Shown here: one piece after another, positions 34,662 through 43,628 of the stretch | Numbering within the stretch: position 1 is the stretch's first letter | How the letters are laid out: every line of letters begins with the position of its first letter | DNA from: JAPHSX01 sp041554195 | GTDB taxonomy: Bacteria > Pseudomonadota > Gammaproteobacteria > Thiohalomonadales > Thiohalomonadaceae | Direction: 5' to 3' | DNA length: 64,000 nucleotides | NCBI GenBank assembly: GCA_041554195.1 | Contig: JBFFMJ010000007.1 | Location: 62,001 to 126,000 of the forward strand | The notes under the pieces: generated by a model | Seen by the model: the letters and a program-made list of their open reading frames with translations, nothing else | Database searches by the model: none | Told to the model about the DNA's origin: nothing | Position numbers and translations under genes: made by a program

Positions 34662-35249
34662 ATGAAAGACGACTTCGGGAAACATGCGGTTGAGCCGGTA
34701 TGGCGCAACAGCTATCGGCTCAACCGGGCGCAGCTGCCTGAGCAGTGGCGCGACTGGCTGCTGGATCGCTCCTCGCTCACCCTGCGCCTGCAGCAGGCCT
34801 GTAGCGGCCGTTTTCGTGTCGAGCTGCTGTCACAACGACTGGAGCGACCGATGCTCAGTGAGGCACGAGCCCTCAGACGCCCACCGCAGGAGCTGGCAGT
34901 GGTACGCCAGGTACGCCTGCGCTGTGACGACGAGGCCTGGGTCTTCGCCCGCACCGTGATCCCGCTCCCCTCGCTACGCCGTGGCCTGCGCCAGCTGGCC
35001 CTGCTCGGCAACCGCCCGCTGGGCGCGGTACTGTTTGCCGACCCCACGATGCACCGCTCCGCTGTCGAGGTGGCGCGGGTCGGCCAGGGCAAACGCCTCT
35101 TTGCCCAGGCCATCAGGGGCACAGATCCTACAGTCAGTGAGATCTGGGGCCGACGCTCCGTCTTCACCCTGCACAGCCAGCCCTTACTGGTGAGTGAATT
35201 TTTTCTCCCCCCCCTAGCACAGAGGTCTCCATGCGACCGTTGCCGCTAG
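34662..35249 (+). CDS. ubiC: chorismate lyase
   Basis: A 195-residue cytoplasmic enzyme that converts chorismate to 4-hydroxybenzoate and pyruvate, the first committed step to ubiquinone. UbiC features are the opening WRDWLLDRSSLTLRL, VRLRCDDEAWVFARTVIP (active-site Arg region) and the closing Glu in LLVSEFFLP. The C-terminal tail overlaps the start of the ubiA-like gene by 19 bases. No strong ribosome site is seen; a small GTAAG-CA-CTTAC palindrome (34643-34654) precedes the start. Confidence 0.93.
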   Translation: MKDDFGKHAVEPVWRNSYRLNRAQLPEQWRDWLLDRSSLTLRLQQACSGRFRVELLSQRLERPMLSEARALRRPPQELAVVRQVRLRCDDEAWVFARTVIPLPSLRRGLRQLALLGNRPLGAVLFADPTMHRSAVEVARVGQGKRLFAQAIRGTDPTVSEIWGRRSVFTLHSQPLLVSEFFLPPLAQRSPCDRCR

Positions 35250-36124
35250 CGCGCCTGCAACCACTGTTGCTAAGGCTGCGTTTGGCGCTGCAATGGCTGC
35301 GCCCCTATCTTCATGTCTGCCACCTGCACCGCCCGGTGGATCTCATCCTGCTGCTGATCCCGGCATTGTGGGCGATCAGTCTGGCCCACGAGCCGCTGCA
35401 CTACGGGGAGATCCTGGCGCTACTGCTGGCCACCAGCGCCATGCGTAGTGCCGCCTGGGTCTATAACGACCTTATTGATGCGCGGCTACTGGCAGATGCC
35501 CCCGAATCCTTTGTCACCCTTGGGCTGGTGAGCCATCGCGACGGCTGGCGACTGTTTGGCGGCCTGCTCGGTTTTGCCACCCTCATGCTGTTAGTTCTCG
35601 ATGCCGAGGTCTTTCTGTGGGGCGGCGTAGCGCTGGGTCTGCTGCTCGGCTACCCGCACATCAAGCACCGTACCCTGCTAACCCAGCCCTATATCGGCCT
35701 CTGTTTTGCCTGGATGGTGGCAATGGCACAGCTGGTCTCGCCCGGTATCGACACCAAGAGCCTGTGGCTGCTCTTCACCGCCACCCTGTTGTGGGCCACC
35801 GCCTTCGCCATTCTCTACGCGATACCTCGACGCGGCTATGAGGAACGAGTGGGGGTCGGTTCGCTAATTTATATCATGGGTGATAACAGTGGGCTGTTTG
35901 TACTTGTTTTACAGCTACTTGCCACGATCTCCCTGTGGTTTGTCGGCAAACAGGCTGAGCTAGGGAGCGCCTTCGCCATCGGACTGCTGAGCGCTCTGGC
36001 ACTACTGCCCTATCAGCAATGGCTACTGACGAAACACCCAGGCAGCGGTGCCACCCGTGCCTACCGCAGCAATATTGTATTTGGCCTGGTGATACTCGCA
36101 GGTCTGTTCGGTGAGGCGCTGTAA
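35231..36124 (+). CDS. ubiA: UbiA-family prenyltransferase homologue with degenerate active-site motifs
   Basis: A 297-residue membrane protein with about eight to nine hydrophobic segments, collinear with E. coli 4-hydroxybenzoate octaprenyltransferase, including RPVDLILLLIPALWAI, MRSAAWVYNDLID and the C-terminal SNIVFGLVIL block. Motif 1 keeps N79-D80 and D83 but lacks the following Asp and the RPL segment. Motif 2, normally D-x-Q-Y-A-x-x-D-x-D-D-D, reads AFAILYAIPRRGYEERVG (191-208): every aspartate is replaced. These residues bind the Mg-diphosphate of the prenyl donor, so activity is doubtful. The frame is intact and uninterrupted. Position after ubiC argues for descent from ubiA; the symbol marks homology only. 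Confidence 0.75.
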   Translation: MRPLPLARLQPLLLRLRLALQWLRPYLHVCHLHRPVDLILLLIPALWAISLAHEPLHYGEILALLLATSAMRSAAWVYNDLIDARLLADAPESFVTLGLVSHRDGWRLFGGLLGFATLMLLVLDAEVFLWGGVALGLLLGYPHIKHRTLLTQPYIGLCFAWMVAMAQLVSPGIDTKSLWLLFTATLLWATAFAILYAIPRRGYEERVGVGSLIYIMGDNSGLFVLVLQLLATISLWFVGKQAELGSAFAIGLLSALALLPYQQWLLTKHPGSGATRAYRSNIVFGLVILAGLFGEAL

Positions 36125-36173
36125 GGCGTTTCTAAGAGCCTGAAGTCCCAGCAGTAGTCCGCTCCCCCTGCGT

Positions 36174-36887
36174 TTACACCACCCTGGCGCAGGCCCACAC
36201 CACAACCCGCTTCGCCCCGCCTCTTCGTAGCCGCCGCGCCAGCTCATTCACCGTAGAACCGGTGGTCACCACATCATCCAGAATAGCGATATGAGCGGGT
36301 AGTTCGCCGCGCACCGCAAAGGCCCCCCGGATATTGCGCTGACGCGCCTTTTTCTCCAGACTCGACTGGGCCGCGGTAGCCATTGGCCTCACAGCCAGCT
36401 CAGCGGCTAGCGGGATCCCCAGCTGCCTTGATACCGACCGTGCCAGCTCCAGTGCCTGGTTGAAGCCGCGCTCACGTAGGCGACGGCGGTGTAACGGCAC
36501 CGGCAAGATGCAGTCGGGCCGCTCATCCCCTCTTGCCGCGATCGCCTCGGCCATCAGCCCACCCAACAGGCGGGCGTTAACCAGTTGCTGGTTAAACTTA
36601 AGACCGAGCAGCAGGTGATCCAGCGGCGGGGCATAGCGAAAGGGAACAATGCTGCCATCGAGCGGTGACGCATGCTTAAGACACTCCCCACACAGCCCCA
36701 CTTCGTGCGCTGCCAGCGGTAGGGCACAAAGTGGGCAGGCGACAGGGTTATGGGGCAGCTCGGCAAAGCAGTGACAACAGAGGTCCCGACCTCCCTCACC
36801 CGGTGCGCCGCACAGCAGGCATCGCAACAGATAAACCACTTCTTGTACGTTTTTTAACCAGTGGTATACCTGTGGTAACTTTCTCAT
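36174..36887 (-). CDS. comF: ComF family phosphoribosyltransferase-like protein
   Basis: A 237-residue cytoplasmic protein. The N-terminal part has a zinc-ribbon-like set of cysteines (CLLCGAPG, CCHC, CPLC, CGEC) and the C-terminal half a PRTase-fold core with the PRPP motif in IAILDDVVTTGSTVNELA. ComF proteins act in DNA uptake and transformation, while the E. coli homologue GntX is linked to use of DNA as nutrient; the biochemical activity is unsettled. The ATG follows GGAGGGG at about 7 bases. It is divergent from bioB with only 66 bases between, a common arrangement in proteobacteria. Confidence 0.92.
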   Translation of the reverse strand: MRKLPQVYHWLKNVQEVVYLLRCLLCGAPGEGGRDLCCHCFAELPHNPVACPLCALPLAAHEVGLCGECLKHASPLDGSIVPFRYAPPLDHLLLGLKFNQQLVNARLLGGLMAEAIAARGDERPDCILPVPLHRRRLRERGFNQALELARSVSRQLGIPLAAELAVRPMATAAQSSLEKKARQRNIRGAFAVRGELPAHIAILDDVVTTGSTVNELARRLRRGGAKRVVVWACARVV

Positions 36888-36953
36888 TTGACAGCCCCTC
36901 CCTGAGCATGAATACTCGGCCCACTTTCTACTCCTACATCTAAGGTATTCCCG

Positions 36954-37937
36954 ATGTCACAGGCTGTCCAGCAGCAAGCGGAACTTCGTCACGACTGGTC
37001 GCAGACCGAAGTCGAGGCACTCTTTGCACTGCCGTTTATGGATCTGATGTTCCAGGCGCAGCAGCTGCACCGTGCCCACTTCGACCCCAACGTCATTCAG
37101 GCCTCCAGCCTGCTTAACATCAAGACCGGCGGCTGCTCGGAGAACTGCGGTTACTGCTCGCAGAGCGCCCACCACGAGAAGGAGGTGGACCTGGAACGTG
37201 AGCAGCTGCTCGATGTACAGACCGTCCTTATCGAGGCGAACAAGGCCAAGGAGGGAGGGGCAACCCGCTTCTGCATGGGGGCCGCCTGGCGCGCGCCGCG
37301 CGACGAGCAGCTCGATGCGGTGATTGAGATGATCCAGCAGGTAAAGGATTTAGGCATGGAGACCTGTGTCACCCTCGGCATGCTCACCACCAATCAGGTG
37401 GGGCGCCTCAAGGAGGCCGGGCTCGACTACTACAACCACAATCTCGACACCTCTCGCGAGTTCTATAAAGAGGTGGTGACCACCCGCAAGTATGAGGACC
37501 GCCTCGACACCCTTGCCAATGTGCGTGCCGCCGGCATTAACGTCTGTGCCGGCGGTATTCTCGGCATGGGCGAGTCGCGCTCGGATCGTGCGGGGTTGCT
37601 GATCGAGCTGGCCAACCTGCCAGAGCACCCGCAGAGCGTGCCGATTAATCTTCTCGTTAAAGTCCCCGGTACCCCCATCGGTGACAGCGAGAGCGCTGGT
37701 GGTCTCGACATCTTCGAATTCATTCGCACCATCGCCATCACCCGCCTGATGATGCCCACCTCCTTCGTGCGTCTCTCCGCCGGGCGCGAGGGAATGAGTG
37801 ACGAGGCCCAGGCGCTCTGCTTCCTCGCGGGGGCCAACTCGCTGTTCTATGGGGATCGCCTGCTGACCACCAACAACGCCACCGTCAACCACGACAAGGA
37901 GCTGTTCGAACGGCTAGGCATCATCCCGGCGGCGTAA
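36954..37937 (+). CDS. bioB: biotin synthase
   Basis: A 327-residue radical-SAM enzyme that inserts sulfur into dethiobiotin. The SAM cluster cysteines are in GGCSENCGYCSQS (CxxxCxxC). The auxiliary cluster ligands include Cys in RFCMGAAWRAPRD, ETCVTLGML and the Arg in VRLSAGRE. Length is close to E. coli BioB (346). AAGG lies 8 bases upstream of the ATG. No clear BirA-type operator is visible in the 66-base gap to comF. The rest of the pathway follows on the same strand. Confidence 0.97.
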   Translation: MSQAVQQQAELRHDWSQTEVEALFALPFMDLMFQAQQLHRAHFDPNVIQASSLLNIKTGGCSENCGYCSQSAHHEKEVDLEREQLLDVQTVLIEANKAKEGGATRFCMGAAWRAPRDEQLDAVIEMIQQVKDLGMETCVTLGMLTTNQVGRLKEAGLDYYNHNLDTSREFYKEVVTTRKYEDRLDTLANVRAAGINVCAGGILGMGESRSDRAGLLIELANLPEHPQSVPINLLVKVPGTPIGDSESAGGLDIFEFIRTIAITRLMMPTSFVRLSAGREGMSDEAQALCFLAGANSLFYGDRLLTTNNATVNHDKELFERLGIIPAA

Positions 37938-38005
37938 ATGGCCAGCCCCTGTGTAGAGCGCCGTAGGTCACGTTGCGATAGCTACGTGACAACTAAACCG
38001 TATTC

Positions 38006-39157
38006 ATGATCGATCTAAAGCAAAAACTGGCCGAGCGCGAGGCGCAAAACCTCTATCGCCGTCGCCGCGTCAGTGACGGCCCGCAGGGACCGCAGCAGCG
38101 CGTCGATGGCAAAGAGATTTTAAGCTTTTGCAGTAACGACTACCTCGGCCTTGCCAACCATCCGGAGCTCGTTGCCGCGCTGAAAAAGGGGGTCGATGAG
38201 TACGGCGTTGGCAGCGGCGCGGCCCACCTGGTCAACGGCCACTCACGCGCCCACCACGCGCTGGAGGAGGAGCTGGCAGAATTCACCGGCCGTCCCCGCG
38301 CCCTGCTCTTCTCCACCGGTTACATGGCCAACCTCGGCACGGTCTCGGCCCTGATCGGGGCGGGCGATGCGATCTTTGAAGACCGCCTCAACCACGCCTC
38401 CCTCATCGATGCCGCTCTGCTCAGCCGCGCCCGTCTCAGCCGCTACGCTCACACCGATACAGCCTCCCTGGAGGGCAAGCTTGCCAGCAGTAAGGGGGAG
38501 CAAAAACTCATCGTCACCGATGGCGTCTTCAGCATGGATGGCGACATCGCCCCGCTGCCTGAACTGGCCGCGGCGGCGAAAAAAAATGACGCCATGTTAA
38601 TGGTCGATGATGCCCACGGCATCGGCGTACTCGGCCCGCAGGGCGCAGGCAGCGTCGCCCACTTCGGCCTCGGCATCGATGAGGTGCCGGTGCTGATGGG
38701 CACCCTCGGTAAGGGGGTTGGCAGCTTTGGGGCCTTCGTCGCCGGGAGTGAGGAGCTTATTGAATGGCTGATCCAGGCGGCCCGCCCCTACATCTACACC
38801 ACCGCCACCCCGCCTGCCATCGCCGAGGCCAGCCGTGCCAGCCTTAAACTCATTCAGGGCGATGAGTGGCGACGGGAAAAACTACAGGTTTTGATCAAAC
38901 GTTTTCGACAGGGTGCGACACAGCTAGGGCTGGAATTAATGGAATCACAAACACCGATCCAGCCGCTCATTATTGGTGACGCCGCCAGGGCTATGGCGTT
39001 GAGCAGACAACTTGAAGCCCAGGGGATACTGATTAGCGCCATTCGCCCCCCCACGGTGCCCGAGGGAACGGCACGGCTGCGCATCACCTTCAGTGCGTCA
39101 CATACCGAGGAGCAGGTCGATCGCCTGCTTGCCGCGCTGGAGTCCACCGCCTTATGA
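38006..39157 (+). CDS. bioF: 8-amino-7-oxononanoate synthase
   Basis: A 383-residue PLP enzyme that condenses pimeloyl-ACP (or -CoA) with alanine to form KAPA. The PLP lysine is in LMGTLGKGVGSFGAF (about residue 236). FCSNDYLGLANHPELV, ENRLNHASLIDAALLS (here EDRLNHASLID) and VDDAHGIGVLGPQGAG are typical. It starts 68 bases after bioB, without an obvious ribosome site. Its stop overlaps the bioH ATG. Paralogous to kbl at 9415. Confidence 0.96.
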   Translation: MIDLKQKLAEREAQNLYRRRRVSDGPQGPQQRVDGKEILSFCSNDYLGLANHPELVAALKKGVDEYGVGSGAAHLVNGHSRAHHALEEELAEFTGRPRALLFSTGYMANLGTVSALIGAGDAIFEDRLNHASLIDAALLSRARLSRYAHTDTASLEGKLASSKGEQKLIVTDGVFSMDGDIAPLPELAAAAKKNDAMLMVDDAHGIGVLGPQGAGSVAHFGLGIDEVPVLMGTLGKGVGSFGAFVAGSEELIEWLIQAARPYIYTTATPPAIAEASRASLKLIQGDEWRREKLQVLIKRFRQGATQLGLELMESQTPIQPLIIGDAARAMALSRQLEAQGILISAIRPPTVPEGTARLRITFSASHTEEQVDRLLAALESTAL

Positions 39158-39918
39158 GCCTCTATATCGAATCAACAGGCAGCGGCCCGGATCTGGTAAT
39201 GCTCCACGGCTGGGGGCTGCATGGCGGGCTGTTCCACCCGGTCATCGAGCCACTGGCACAACAGTTTCGTCTGCATCTGGTTGACCTGCCGGGCCATGGG
39301 CGCAGCGGAGTGGACGACGGTGACTACACCCTCTCTGCCATTGCCGATACGATTGCTAAACAGGTGCCGCACAACGCCTACTGGCTCGGCTGGTCACTGG
39401 GGGGGCGTGTCGCCCTGCAGGCCGCCGCCGATGGCCATGCCATCGACAGATTGATCCTGGTCGGTAGCAACCCCTGCTTTACCCAGAAAGAGGGGTGGCC
39501 CCACGCCATGCCGCAGGCTGAACTGATGCAGTTCGCCGAGGCGCTGAAGAATGATTACAAACAGACCCTGCTGCGCTTTATCGCGGTGCAGTCACGCGGC
39601 TCGGAACGGGGCCGCGAGGAGCTGCGTGAACTGCGCGCCGAGCTCTTCGACCACGGCGAACCGGACCCCAGGGCGCTGGCGGGCGGGCTGGAGATCCTGC
39701 GCAGCATCGACCTGCGCCCGCTGCTCGCCGCCATTGCGCAGACGACCCTGGTGATGCACGGCGACCGCGACTCCCTGGCCCCGCTCCCCGCCGCCGAATA
39801 CACCGCCGCGCAGTTGCCGCACGGCGAGTTAAAGGTTATCAAAGGGGCGGGCCATGCCCCCTTTATCTCCCACCCCGCCGCCTTCATCACCGCCCTCGAG
39901 GAGTTCATCCATGGCTGA
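39154..39918 (+). CDS. bioH: pimeloyl-ACP methyl ester carboxylesterase
   Basis: A 254-residue alpha/beta-hydrolase that removes the methyl group from pimeloyl-ACP methyl ester, releasing pimeloyl-ACP for BioF. The nucleophile is Ser in GWSLGGRVA (about residue 80), the acid Asp is in MHGDRDSLAP, and the His is in KGAGHAPFISHP. LHGWGLHGGLF is the oxyanion-hole region typical of BioH. The ATG overlaps the bioF stop (ATGA) and the stop overlaps the bioC start, so the three are coupled. Confidence 0.95.
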   Translation: MSLYIESTGSGPDLVMLHGWGLHGGLFHPVIEPLAQQFRLHLVDLPGHGRSGVDDGDYTLSAIADTIAKQVPHNAYWLGWSLGGRVALQAAADGHAIDRLILVGSNPCFTQKEGWPHAMPQAELMQFAEALKNDYKQTLLRFIAVQSRGSERGREELRELRAELFDHGEPDPRALAGGLEILRSIDLRPLLAAIAQTTLVMHGDRDSLAPLPAAEYTAAQLPHGELKVIKGAGHAPFISHPAAFITALEEFIHG

Positions 39919-40807
39919 GTCGCCGCTGCGCCCGGATAAACAGCAGATGCGTGCCGCCTTTGAGCAGAGCGCGGCCCATTACGATGCGGTGGCGATCCTG
40001 CAGCGCGAGGTGGCGGATCGCCTGCTGGAGCGTCTCGATATGCTGAAGATGATCCCCGCCACTATCCTCGACCTTGGTAGCGGCACCGGTTACTGCAGCG
40101 ACAAGCTCGCTGCCCACTATCCGAAGGCACGCCTCACCTCCCTCGACCTGGCCGCTGCCATGGTGAATAAAACCCGCGAGCGTTTCTCTAAATGGTCGCG
40201 CTTTCGTCGTGGCCACCAGTTTGTCTGCGGCGATGCCGAATCGCTGCCCTTTGCCGACAACAGTTTTGAGATGATCTTCTCCAGCCTCACTATTCAGTGG
40301 TGCAGCGATCTGGAGGCAGCCTTCAGCGAGATGAAGCGGGTGCTCAAGCCGGGTGGCGTGCTGCTCTACACCACCCTCGGCCCCGACACGCTAAAAGAGC
40401 TGCGTGCCAGCTGGGCGGCGGTGGACGAAGAGGTACACATCAACACCTTCCTCGACATGCACGACGTCGGCGATGCCATGCTGCGTGCCCGTCTCGCCGA
40501 ACCGGTAATGGACATGGAACAGCTTACCATGACCTATGAGGATGCGATGACCCTGATGCGCGACCTCAAGACACTCGGTGCCCACAACGTCAATCCCGGT
40601 CGCCGCCACAGCCTCACCACACCGAAAAAACTCAGGGCGGTGATGCAGGCCTACGAGCAGTTCCGTGGTGCTGACCAGCTGCTGCCCGCCAGTTACGAGG
40701 TGGTCTACGGCCACGCCTGGCGTGCAGAAAATGAAACAGACAACTCGCAACAGCCACCCGGAGAATTTGCCATCTCACTGGAGCAACTCGGCGGTCACCA
40801 TGGCTAA
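39911..40807 (+). CDS. bioC: malonyl-ACP O-methyltransferase
   Basis: A 298-residue SAM-dependent methyltransferase that caps malonyl-ACP as its methyl ester, so that fatty-acid synthase can build the pimelate moiety. The SAM motif is ILDLGSGTGYCSDKL (about 55), and PFADNSFEMIFSSLTIQWCSD fits BioC. The ATG at 39911 overlaps the bioH end by 8 bases; a longer frame back to 39854 is a frame extension within bioH. The bioD ATG at 40800 lies inside its last codons, giving tight coupling. Confidence 0.95.
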   Translation: MAESPLRPDKQQMRAAFEQSAAHYDAVAILQREVADRLLERLDMLKMIPATILDLGSGTGYCSDKLAAHYPKARLTSLDLAAAMVNKTRERFSKWSRFRRGHQFVCGDAESLPFADNSFEMIFSSLTIQWCSDLEAAFSEMKRVLKPGGVLLYTTLGPDTLKELRASWAAVDEEVHINTFLDMHDVGDAMLRARLAEPVMDMEQLTMTYEDAMTLMRDLKTLGAHNVNPGRRHSLTTPKKLRAVMQAYEQFRGADQLLPASYEVVYGHAWRAENETDNSQQPPGEFAISLEQLGGHHG

Positions 40808-41462
40808 GGGATTCTTTATCACCGGCACCGACACCGAGGTAGGCAAGAGCTGGTGTACTGTCGGCCTGATGGCAAAATTGCAGCAGCAGGGACAGAGCGT
40901 AGTCGGCATGAAACCGGTGGCCAGCGGCTGCAGCGAGACCCGCGAGGGCCTGCGCAATGAGGATGCGCTGCTGATCCAACAGCAGGCCTCCAAACTCATC
41001 GACTATGCGATCATCAACCCCTACAGTTTTGCCCCCGCCATCGCCCCGCACATTGCGGCGGCGCAGAGCGGCGAGCGGATTAAACTCGGCAGGATCACCG
41101 AGCAGTTTATCCACCTCAAGAATGAGGCCGATACTGTAGTGGTAGAGGGGGTAGGCGGCTGGCAGGTACCGTTAAATGATAACGAGAGCGTGGCCGACCT
41201 GGCACTGGCACTCAAGCTACCGGTGATCCTGGTCGTCGGCCTGCGCCTTGGCTGCATCAATCACGCCCTGCTGACGGCAGAATCGATCAGACAAACTGGC
41301 TGTACCCTCGCCGGCTGGATCGCCAATTCTCTGCACACCGATATGGGTGAACAGCAACAAAATATTGATGCCATCGCTCAGCGTATAGATGCGCCACTGC
41401 TGGCAACAGTACCTCATCTTAAGGCACTGGATGCCAGGGCGGTTGCTGCCTGTTTTGCATAG
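40800..41462 (+). CDS. bioD: dethiobiotin synthetase
   Basis: A 220-residue ATP-dependent carboxylase that closes the ureido ring of dethiobiotin from DAPA and CO2. The P-loop is GTDTEVGKSW (about 8-17); other matches are MKPVASGC, VEGVGGWQVPLNDNESVADLA and VVGLRLGCINHALLT. The start at 40800 is inside the end of bioC; the upstream in-frame extension is not plausible. It is the last gene of the bioBFHCD operon. bioA, needed for KAPA amination, is not in this window. Confidence 0.96.
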   Translation: MAKGFFITGTDTEVGKSWCTVGLMAKLQQQGQSVVGMKPVASGCSETREGLRNEDALLIQQQASKLIDYAIINPYSFAPAIAPHIAAAQSGERIKLGRITEQFIHLKNEADTVVVEGVGGWQVPLNDNESVADLALALKLPVILVVGLRLGCINHALLTAESIRQTGCTLAGWIANSLHTDMGEQQQNIDAIAQRIDAPLLATVPHLKALDARAVAACFA

Positions 41463-41510
41463 CCGCTAACAGCCGGTAGAATCACCCAAAGAACTCAGGT
41501 AAGGGATGAC

Positions 41511-42224
41511 ATGAAGCGCATCATTATATTTTTTCCCTCGGTTATTTCCCCGCTGTTCAACGGTACCCGTTACTGGAGCGTATTACGCACTCCTTGTGCC
41601 CTGCTTCTCGCCACCTTTTTGTCTACCTTTAGCGCACACATCATCGCCGTCCCCGAGACCTGTAGCTACGACACCTATCAGTGGAGTACCGTGGAGAAGC
41701 GCGCGGTCAATCGTCTGTGGGTCACTCACCCCTATAGCGAAAACAGCGCCGATGAGATCGATGCCGATACCGGCTGTAGCGTCTGTCTTGAAGATCAACG
41801 CACGATCACCCTGCCCGGTGTGAAGCCGTTTAAGGTTTGCCGGGTGATGGCCTCGGTGATCGAGAGTGCGCTAATGGATCTGATAGAGGCGGGCGAGCCG
41901 ATCATGAGTATCGTCGCTTATCGTGTTGGCCAGACCCGTGGTGATGTCGATGAGAACGGTCTGCGCACAGAATTTAGCAACCACTCCTTTGGTGTCGCCA
42001 TCGACATTAATTCACAACACAACGGGCTTTATGACCGCTGCATTAGATTCGGCCCGCAGTGCCGTCTGATCCGTGGTGGTGCCTGGCAACCTTACGTCGA
42101 TGAGGCAAGCCTGCACCCCGAGGGCGCGGTGGTAAGCCGCTTTAAACGCGAGGGTTTTTTATGGGGTGGTGAGATCCGCGGCAGGCAGAAGGATTTTATG
42201 CACTTCTCGCCCAGTGGTTACTAA
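41511..42224 (+). CDS. exported M15-family (DD-carboxypeptidase-like) protein
   Basis: A 237-residue protein with an N-terminal membrane/signal segment at about residues 25-46 preceded by a basic stretch. The M15/VanY-like catalytic region appears late: NHSFGVAIDIN (H and D zinc ligands, about 156-166) and KDFMHFSPSGY (third His ligand) at the very C-terminus. Several cysteines (SYDTY-side CSY, GCSVC, VCRV, RCIRF, QCRL) may form disulfides. It should act on peptidoglycan stem peptides in the periplasm; exact bond unknown. It is monocistronic, convergent with mqo (11 bases between stops). Confidence 0.8.
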   Translation: MKRIIIFFPSVISPLFNGTRYWSVLRTPCALLLATFLSTFSAHIIAVPETCSYDTYQWSTVEKRAVNRLWVTHPYSENSADEIDADTGCSVCLEDQRTITLPGVKPFKVCRVMASVIESALMDLIEAGEPIMSIVAYRVGQTRGDVDENGLRTEFSNHSFGVAIDINSQHNGLYDRCIRFGPQCRLIRGGAWQPYVDEASLHPEGAVVSRFKREGFLWGGEIRGRQKDFMHFSPSGY

Positions 42225-42235
42225 TTTGTAATCAC

Positions 42236-43507
42236 TTAAAGATAGCCAACAATACGCTCGGCATCGCGCTTTGCATTCCCCAGGCAGCTGGTGGCACCGG
42301 GTGACGGGGTCATATTAAACAGAATACCGTTGCCCGGATCGATCTGCGCCTCACCCAGATGCAGTATCTGTTTCTGTTTGTCGATCATCACCGGGCGTAT
42401 GCCACCGATACCCCTGGCAAAGTGCAGCTGTTCGAGCTGTAGTGAGGGGATGATCTTGCGCGCCTCCTGCAAAAACAGACGCCGCCCCACACCCGGTACT
42501 TCGTAGAGCATATTGCGCAGCATATAGCCACGTACTTCCTTTTCACTCAACAGGCCGCCCATCACCTTTAATACGGCAAGCTCCGGTTTGGTCACCTGCA
42601 GAAACTGCGGCAGGGTATTCCAGTGGTAGCGCTCCAGCAATGGCAGCACCAGGGCGGTGGGGCCAAAGCGGGTCTTGCCCGGCATCAGAATATCGGGGTC
42701 GCCATGAACCGCGGCAAAGGGAAGTTTGTCATTCTGTACCGTATAGACCTTGCCGTTGAGCATCTGCGGTGTGTAGTAGAAGCTACCCGCTACCGGCAGG
42801 CAGGCGTACTCCCTGCCATAGCCCATCTGCTGGGCAAACAGCAGGCTGTGGCCCCCGGCAGAGACGACCACAGTGCGCGCCTCAATCACCTCATCACCCA
42901 GCTCAAGGCGAAAGCCCTTTTCATGCTGCTGGATGGTGCGCACCTGGGTGCCGAGTCGCAGCTGATAGTCCGGCTGTAGCTGCTGTGCCCGCTCGGCAAA
43001 AGAGAGGGCGAGGCGCTGAAAATCGACCGCGCTATATTGATCGCGCACGGCCATCGCCAGCACCCGCTCCTTGCGCCCCTCCACCACCTTTGGCTCGATG
43101 GTGGCGATGCCCTCGGCATCGAGTAATTCGGCATCGGGAAAGTCGTGACGGAAGCTGTCGTATCGTACCGCCAGCCGCTCACACTCGCGCTCCCCCACCG
43201 CCAGCACCATCTTGGGATATTTAAAGATAAGCCTGTCGCGCTCGCCCTGCGGCAACATCTGGGCGTAGTCGACCACCATCTGCGCCGTCTGTTTAACCTG
43301 CAGCGCCTTCTCCAGGGTGTAATTGGTCTCGATATCGCCACAGTGCAGGGTCTGGCTGTTATTGCGGCCATCGGTGTTGACGCTGGCCAGTGAGGGGTAC
43401 TTCTCCAGCAGCACCACGCGCCCCACATCACCCCGTCGCGCCAGCTCATAGAGCAGCGCGGTGCCGGAGATGCCTCCGCCAATAATGGCAACGTCGATCT
43501 GTTTCAT
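42236..43507 (-). CDS. mqo: malate:quinone oxidoreductase (FAD-dependent)
   Basis: A 423-residue peripheral membrane flavoprotein of the Mqo/DAO fold that oxidises malate to oxaloacetate and passes electrons to the quinone pool. The FAD-binding GGGISGTALLYELARRG is at the N-terminus; VNTDGRNNSQTLHCGDIETNYT and GIGGIRPVMIDKQ near the end fit the shorter Mqo class. L-2-hydroxyglutarate oxidase is a possible alternative in this superfamily. The ATG at 43507 has AGGA 7 bases upstream; a GTG seven codons earlier is less likely. It is followed by the convergent M15 gene. Confidence 0.8.
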   Translation of the reverse strand: MKQIDVAIIGGGISGTALLYELARRGDVGRVVLLEKYPSLASVNTDGRNNSQTLHCGDIETNYTLEKALQVKQTAQMVVDYAQMLPQGERDRLIFKYPKMVLAVGERECERLAVRYDSFRHDFPDAELLDAEGIATIEPKVVEGRKERVLAMAVRDQYSAVDFQRLALSFAERAQQLQPDYQLRLGTQVRTIQQHEKGFRLELGDEVIEARTVVVSAGGHSLLFAQQMGYGREYACLPVAGSFYYTPQMLNGKVYTVQNDKLPFAAVHGDPDILMPGKTRFGPTALVLPLLERYHWNTLPQFLQVTKPELAVLKVMGGLLSEKEVRGYMLRNMLYEVPGVGRRLFLQEARKIIPSLQLEQLHFARGIGGIRPVMIDKQKQILHLGEAQIDPGNGILFNMTPSPGATSCLGNAKRDAERIVGYL

Positions 43508-43564
43508 GCGCAGTTCCTGATTTCCCACAGTGAAGGATGGGAAAAACCGAGTTTACAACTTGGG

Positions 43565-43570
43565 ATTATA
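43565..43570 (-). promoter_or_regulatory. possible -10 for mqo
   Basis: TATAAT on the minus strand, 58 bases upstream of the mqo start, in an AT-rich patch between mqo and ubiB. No convincing -35 is seen at 16-18 bases. Confidence 0.3.
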
Positions 43571-43628
43571 AATAAAATGAAGTGGTGCGGAAGTGTTATG
43601 GGGGGGGCTGGCGGCTATTTCAATGCGA

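Noticed and set aside
36888..36953. BirA operator between comF and bioB
   Set aside because: I looked for a TTGTAAAC-N-GTTTACAA-type palindrome and found none.
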